Shown here one piece after another: positions 33,582-37,239 of a DNA stretch of 37,239 bases; position 1 is the stretch's first letter, and the number at the start of each line of letters is the position of its first letter. Origin of the DNA: Gammaproteobacteria bacterium (GTDB lineage Bacteria; Pseudomonadota; Gammaproteobacteria; Pseudomonadales; Pseudohongiellaceae); NCBI GenBank assembly GCA_018698975.1, contig JABIPQ010000053.1, positions 1-37,239 of the forward strand, read 5' to 3'. The notes beneath the pieces are model-generated. The model was given only the letters and a program-made list of their open reading frames with translations. It did not search any database and was not told where the DNA came from. The translations under genes were made by a program, and so were the position numbers.

Positions 33582-34169
33582 TTAGGATGCTTTATCAGCT
33601 TCGTCATCAGAAGCGTCAGTATCAGCTTCTTCAGAAGCTTCAGTTTCAACAACCTCTTCTACCGCAGGGGCTTCGCTGTTATCAGTGCTTTCGTCTGCAC
33701 TTGCTTCAACGGGACTTTCTTCAGCGGCGTCAGTACTTTCTGCGTCAGCAGCATCAGCAGCTTCGTCTTCAGCAGCTTTAGTTGCAGCGTAGCGGGACTC
33801 TTCTTCCTGCATACGTGCAGTAGCCCGTGCTTTACGTTCACGACTTTCATTTTCCTGCTTCATGATGTCGCTCATGTCACTAACCGCTTCTTTGCGTTTA
33901 ATAACCATATTACGCAGGACTGCGTCGTTATAGCGGAACTGGGTAGTGATGTCGTCAAGCGCAGCCTGGCTACACTCGATATTCATCAGTACATAGTGGG
34001 CTTTGTGAATTTTATTGATCGGGTAAGCCAGTTGACGGCGTCCCCAGTCTTCCAGACGATGGACATTGCCACCTTCATCGGTGACAGTTTTAGAATAGCG
34101 TTCGGTCATCCCGGAGACCTGATCGGACTGGTCGGGATGCACCATAAATACAATTTCGTAGTGGCGCAT
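33582..34169 (-). CDS. rpsF: Small ribosomal subunit protein bS6 with long acidic tail
   Basis: bS6 partners bS18 in the 30S platform. The core (residues 1 to about 110) starts [18 protein letters not shown] and contains [25 protein letters not shown]. The protein is 195 aa, while common bS6 proteins are 95-135 aa. Residues about 120-195 are low complexity, rich in Ala, Glu, Asp, Ser and Thr, and strongly acidic. In E. coli, bS6 receives C-terminal glutamates from RimK, so an encoded acidic tail is notable. The ATG at 34169 has GGGGAG six bases upstream; an in-frame ATG at 34211 lies inside the structured leader and is rejected. Confidence 0.97.
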   Translation of the reverse strand: MRHYEIVFMVHPDQSDQVSGMTERYSKTVTDEGGNVHRLEDWGRRQLAYPINKIHKAHYVLMNIECSQAALDDITTQFRYNDAVLRNMVIKRKEAVSDMSDIMKQENESRERKARATARMQEEESRYAATKAAEDEAADAADAESTDAAEESPVEASADESTDNSEAPAVEEVVETEASEEADTDASDDEADKAS

Positions 34170-34193
34170 TAATTGCTCCCCAAGGGTTAGGCA

Positions 34194-34254
34194 GTCTTCC
34201 GCAGCGTGCATTGAGGCACTTCAATCCCTGTTTTGCAGGGGACTCCGGTAAGAC
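34194..34254 (-). promoter_or_regulatory. Structured rpsF leader, candidate bS6:bS18 autoregulatory RNA
   Basis: On the minus strand, GTCTT (34250-34254) can pair with AAGAC (34194-34198), and CCG (34246-34248) with CGG (34199-34201), enclosing a CCCTG/CAGGG hairpin (34226-34240) and a short TTGA/TCAA hairpin. The conserved-looking ACCGG lies beside an unpaired A. This position and CCG-containing fold resemble the bS6:bS18 leader motif described for bacterial rpsF mRNAs; the match is by eye. Confidence 0.45.
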
Positions 34255-34276
34255 AAGGAGTTAAAAAAGAGGGCGC

Positions 34277-34305
34277 ATTCTAAGGACTTGGGGGTGAAAT
34301 TGCAA
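34277..34305 (-). promoter_or_regulatory. Sigma-70 promoter of the rpsF operon
   Basis: On the minus strand, a -35 box TTGCAA (34300-34305) and a -10 box TAGAAT (34277-34282) are exactly 17 bp apart. Transcription would start near 34270, leaving a leader of about 100 nt that includes the structured element at 34194-34254. Confidence 0.6.
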
Positions 34306-34361
34306 CTAAATTGCCCGATCCCCGAGGATAATCGCAGAAGCTCGTTCTGAGGAAGGCATTG

Positions 34362-35018
34362 TCAGAGGATCTGCCCGTGTTTGCTTTTCCTGGGCGAGGT
34401 ATTAGCCAAATGTATCTCCCTGGCATAGACAGATTCAAACAGGCGCTCCTTTTCGATGGTATCCAGACACTGATTGACCTGGGCCTCGGTAAGCAGTGGC
34501 GTCTTTTTTCTCTGGATAAACTGGATGAATCCCTTGCCCTGAGTGACATTGTCGGGCATTGGAGACTTAAAGCGAGTGTCGTCAATAAACACTAGCAGTA
34601 AAAATACTTGTTCCGGGGATAATTGCAGGAGCTTTTGCAGTGCTTTTACCTGCCGATCACCCTGAAGCAGGGGATTTTGAAAGGCATGGCTACGAAGATT
34701 GCACTTCTGCAGCCAGGTTTTTTCATCCACCGAACCCGAGATCGAGCCTTTCCTGTTAAGGGTTGCGATAACAAAAATCCCGTAAATAGAAACGATGAGG
34801 TGATCTATTCTGGCAGTACCCTCTGCTGCAGGCAGTGTCACCTTATTTAGAACATGGTAGCGATGATTATCCAGATAGGTACGGGTAGTAACCTTGATGA
34901 TGTTGTCACCCAGTTTACCTTTGAAGGTGGTCGTTTTAAGCAGAAACAGGACGGCATAAAAAAGAACTACCATTGGCAGCAGGATTTGGGGTTTGGAAAA
35001 AAGTGCGCTTAAGTCCAC
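34362..35018 (-). CDS. NERD-like domain membrane-anchored protein, degenerate active site
   Basis: A 218-aa protein with one N-terminal membrane helix (about 10-28) and a nuclease-related (NERD) domain at about 30-150. The family pattern is visible in KLGDNIIKV, RIDHLIVSIYGIFVIATLNRKGSISGS, the Trp in KTWLQK and FQNPLLQGDRQVKAL. NERD proteins normally read I-E-T-K-N, where Glu and Lys form part of the PD-(D/E)xK-like site; here the segment is IATLN, so both residues are replaced while the Asp of IDH is kept. Nuclease activity is therefore unlikely. It follows rlmB by 19 bp on the same strand and precedes the rpsF promoter. Confidence 0.78.
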   Translation of the reverse strand: MDLSALFSKPQILLPMVVLFYAVLFLLKTTTFKGKLGDNIIKVTTRTYLDNHRYHVLNKVTLPAAEGTARIDHLIVSIYGIFVIATLNRKGSISGSVDEKTWLQKCNLRSHAFQNPLLQGDRQVKALQKLLQLSPEQVFLLLVFIDDTRFKSPMPDNVTQGKGFIQFIQRKKTPLLTEAQVNQCLDTIEKERLFESVYAREIHLANTSPRKSKHGQIL

Positions 35019-35037
35019 TTATTATTTGCTCGGGTAT

Positions 35038-35790
35038 TCAGGCGTTGCGCTGCCGTACTGCCTCAAACAAACAAATCCCGGTAGAAACGGAAACGTTTAA
35101 ACTGTTTACTTCACCCGCCATGGGAATGGCTATCAGGGTATCGCAGTTTTCCCGGGTCAATCTTCGCAGTCCCTTTCCTTCAGAACCCAGGACCAGTGCC
35201 AGGGGGCCTTTCAGGTCAGCCTGATAAACGGATTGCGGGGCTTCGCCTGCGGCGCCAAAGATCCAGATGCCACGTTGCTGCAGGGACTGCAGTGTCCGTA
35301 CCAGATTAGTGACGCTGATAAAGGGCACAATCTCGGCAGCACCACAGGCCACTTTGCGGACGGTAGGGCTTAGTTGGGCAGACTTATCTTTTGTGACAAT
35401 AACGGCATCGACTCCGGCCGCTTCAGCGGACCGTAAACAGGCACCCAGATTGTGAGGGTCGGTGACACCATCAAGAACCAGCAGAAAAGGCGGGTGGTTC
35501 AGATTTTCAAGCAGTGCATCGAGATCCTTTTCATGTTTCTCCTGGATTGATGGCCGGCTCAATGCCAGCACACCCTGATGTACCTCGGCACATTTTTCAT
35601 CCAGCTCGGCTCGTGAGCATTCCACAATCGGGATGCCGGCGCGTTTGGCGCTGTCCAGAATTTCCTGGAAGCGCTTGTCTTTTTTGTCTTTGCGATCCGC
35701 CTGCAAGAACAGCTGTGCTACTGATTCACCGTGATGGGATAACAGGCTGGTTACGGCATGGATACCGTATACCATTTCCATTTTACTCAT
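35038..35790 (-). CDS. rlmB: 23S rRNA (guanosine(2251)-2'-O)-methyltransferase RlmB
   Basis: A SPOUT (TrmH-family) methyltransferase of 250 aa that methylates the ribose of G2251 in 23S rRNA. The N-terminal L30e-like domain begins YGIHAVTSLLSHHGESV. The three SpoU motifs are LDGVTDPHNLGACLRSAEAAG, ALVLGSEGKGLRRL and IPMAGEVNSLNVSVSTGICLFE, with the knot-forming Asn and Ser residues in place. The start overlaps the rnr stop by four bases (ATGA), indicating translational coupling. The rnr-rlmB pair is a conserved gammaproteobacterial operon, linking RNA decay and ribosome maturation. Confidence 0.97.
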   Translation of the reverse strand: MSKMEMVYGIHAVTSLLSHHGESVAQLFLQADRKDKKDKRFQEILDSAKRAGIPIVECSRAELDEKCAEVHQGVLALSRPSIQEKHEKDLDALLENLNHPPFLLVLDGVTDPHNLGACLRSAEAAGVDAVIVTKDKSAQLSPTVRKVACGAAEIVPFISVTNLVRTLQSLQQRGIWIFGAAGEAPQSVYQADLKGPLALVLGSEGKGLRRLTRENCDTLIAIPMAGEVNSLNVSVSTGICLFEAVRQRNA

Positions 35791-37239
35791 TGTTTTTGGG
35801 GTGCTCTTTTCTTTTTCCGGGCCTTGTTTTTAGTTTTGCTCACTTTGCTCTTGCTACTTTTATTGCCACTAGAATTACTGTTTTTACTACCAGCACTATT
35901 TTTGTTCTTGTTTCTATTACTGCCTGAACGGGCTTTCTTTTTGCTGCTCTGGCGTTCCCGTTGCGGCAATGCTGCTGTGGTTCTGTTGCGTGCAGTCACT
36001 TCCAGCAGTTGCAGATCAATTTTGTGATCATCCATATCAACCCGGGATACCTGGACATGGACCCGGTCTCCCATATGGAAGCTTTCACCGGTGCGCTCTC
36101 CTGTTAAGGTATGGCCCACCTGGTCAAAATGATAATAGTCATTGCGCAGTGCAGTGACATGGACAAGGCCTTCAATGTGAATATTATCGAGTTCTACAAA
36201 GATGCCGAAGTTGGTGACAGTGACAATAGTACCGTCAAAGGAATCGCCAATATGTTGCTGGATGTATTCACACTTGAGCCAGTCAATGACATCGTAACTG
36301 GCGGCATCAGCGCGACGTTCACAGCTGGATAAAAGCCCGCCCAGCTCATCCAGTTCACCTAAGGTATAGGGGTATATGGCATTTTTTTCCAGTGCTTTGG
36401 CACCGTCGACCTTGTGTAAGTGAGGATTGGCTTTATCGCCTTTCATATTGCGAATCAGATGACGAATCCCTCTGTGTACAAGCAGGTCAGGGTAACGGCG
36501 AATTGGTGAGGTGAAATGGGCATAGGCATCAAAGCCCAGGCCAAAGTGACCAATGTTATCTGGCGAATAAACAGCCTGCATCAATGAGCGAATTACAATA
36601 GTTTGTAACAACAAGCGATCGGGCCGATCTTCAAGACGTTTGAGAATGGCCTGGTAGTCAGTTGTTGTTGGATTTTCCTTGCGCGCCAGACCAATACCAA
36701 TGCCGCGCATGAAGTCATATAAATTTTCCACTTTTTCCGGATTAGGACCGGAGTGAATTCTGTACAGGGCTGGCAGTTTAGCTTCCAGTAGTAACTTCGC
36801 CGCACAGACATTTGCACACAACATGCATTCTTCAATCAAGCGGTGGGCATCGTTGCGTTCTACTTCAAGAATTTCTGCCAGCTTGCGGTCTTCGGTGAAG
36901 ACGATGCGGGTCTCCACGGTCTCAAAATCCAGCGCACCACGCTTATGTCTGGACTGGTGTAATGTGTTGTACAGGGCATAAAGATTGTCCAGGTCACTCA
37001 CAATGCCTGCGTATTTTTCTTTCAGCATTCCCTTTACATGAGTCTGGGCATCGGTATGAGCTTCCTGCACCATGCCGGCTACTTCAGTATAAGTAAGGCG
37101 GGCATGAGAATGGATCACGCCTTCGGAAAATTGGTAACAGGTAATCTCTCCCTGTGTATTGATGTTCATTTCACAGACCATTACCAGACGATCTACTTTG
37201 GGGCGCAGCGAGCATAAGCCATTGGAAAGTTTTTCCGGC
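35787..37239 (-). CDS. rnr: Ribonuclease R, 5' end outside the window
   Basis: The C-terminal part (about 484 residues) of RNase R, a 3'-5' exoribonuclease that degrades structured RNA. The frame stays open to the window edge, so the gene continues beyond 37239 and an internal ATG at 37181 is not its start. Visible elements are PKVDRLVMVCEM and the RNB-domain motifs NDAHRLIEECM, HFGLGFDAYAHFTSPIRRYPDLLVHR, and a C-terminal S1 domain (GTIVTVTNFGIFVELDNIHIEGLVHV). The last 50 residues are a Lys/Ser/Asn-rich basic tail, as in other RNase R proteins but more Ser/Asn-rich. Its stop overlaps the rlmB start. Confidence 0.96.
   Translation of the reverse strand, partial: PEKLSNGLCSLRPKVDRLVMVCEMNINTQGEITCYQFSEGVIHSHARLTYTEVAGMVQEAHTDAQTHVKGMLKEKYAGIVSDLDNLYALYNTLHQSRHKRGALDFETVETRIVFTEDRKLAEILEVERNDAHRLIEECMLCANVCAAKLLLEAKLPALYRIHSGPNPEKVENLYDFMRGIGIGLARKENPTTTDYQAILKRLEDRPDRLLLQTIVIRSLMQAVYSPDNIGHFGLGFDAYAHFTSPIRRYPDLLVHRGIRHLIRNMKGDKANPHLHKVDGAKALEKNAIYPYTLGELDELGGLLSSCERRADAASYDVIDWLKCEYIQQHIGDSFDGTIVTVTNFGIFVELDNIHIEGLVHVTALRNDYYHFDQVGHTLTGERTGESFHMGDRVHVQVSRVDMDDHKIDLQLLEVTARNRTTAALPQRERQSSKKKARSGSNRNKNKNSAGSKNSNSSGNKSSKSKVSKTKNKARKKKRAPQKQ

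Overview
The window is a dense stretch of housekeeping genes from a gammaproteobacterium. The run yqiB-cpdA-yqiA-parE-parC, the epmB/efp/epmA group, psd-rhdA-rsgA/orn, and the dnaB and rpsF-rpsR-DUF2232-rplI operons follow the order I associate with Pseudomonas-like and marine relatives. The RhdA active-site loop (CQTHHR) is also of the Pseudomonas/Azotobacter type. No phage, insertion sequence, CRISPR array, tRNA or rRNA was seen. I do not assign a genus.

Layout. 1-6825 (+): DUF1249 protein YqiB, CpdA, YqiA, then ParE and ParC of topoisomerase IV. 6943-11174: an accessory signalling cluster inserted between parC and epmB. It holds a soluble histidine kinase with a degenerate GNAT-like N-terminus (+), a convergent response regulator with an enlarged receiver (-), and a membrane protein with a degenerate class III cyclase domain (-). 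11385-14107: EpmB divergent from EF-P and EpmA, the EF-P beta-lysylation set. 14197-18322: RDD membrane protein, Psd, RhdA, RsgA and the divergent Orn. 18643-23966: M13 lipoprotein peptidase, small membrane protein, a split spermidine-synthase-like pair, a lipoprotein, and an NTF2-like protein. 24132-29482 (-): dnaB-alr-radA followed by a protein with three DnaT-like repeats. 30142-31434 (+): membrane-anchored winged-helix protein. 31771-34169 (-): rpsF-rpsR-DUF2232-rplI with a visible promoter, structured leader and terminator. 34362-37239 (-): rnr (5' end outside the window), rlmB and a degenerate NERD protein.

Short palindromic intergenic elements of two families (GTAGGAG-type and GTAGGGCGG-type) lie after parE, in the convergent gap before the DnaT-like gene, between radA and alr, and as an 80-bp tandem array near rplI. 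Simple tandem repeats occur before yqiB (11 bp), parE (24 bp) and rplI (13 bp).

The less ordinary signals are: a chain of five 4-codon mini-ORFs coupled by ATGA overlaps and leading into yqiB; the GNAT-kinase/regulator/cyclase-like cluster; the triple DnaT-like protein abutting RadA in the DnaB operon; acidic tails on both bS6 and bL9; a NERD protein lacking its expected catalytic pair; an orphan minus-strand terminator after orn; and an 18-bp palindrome with a partial second copy upstream of the winged-helix gene. Family assignments come from recognised motifs, not from searches.
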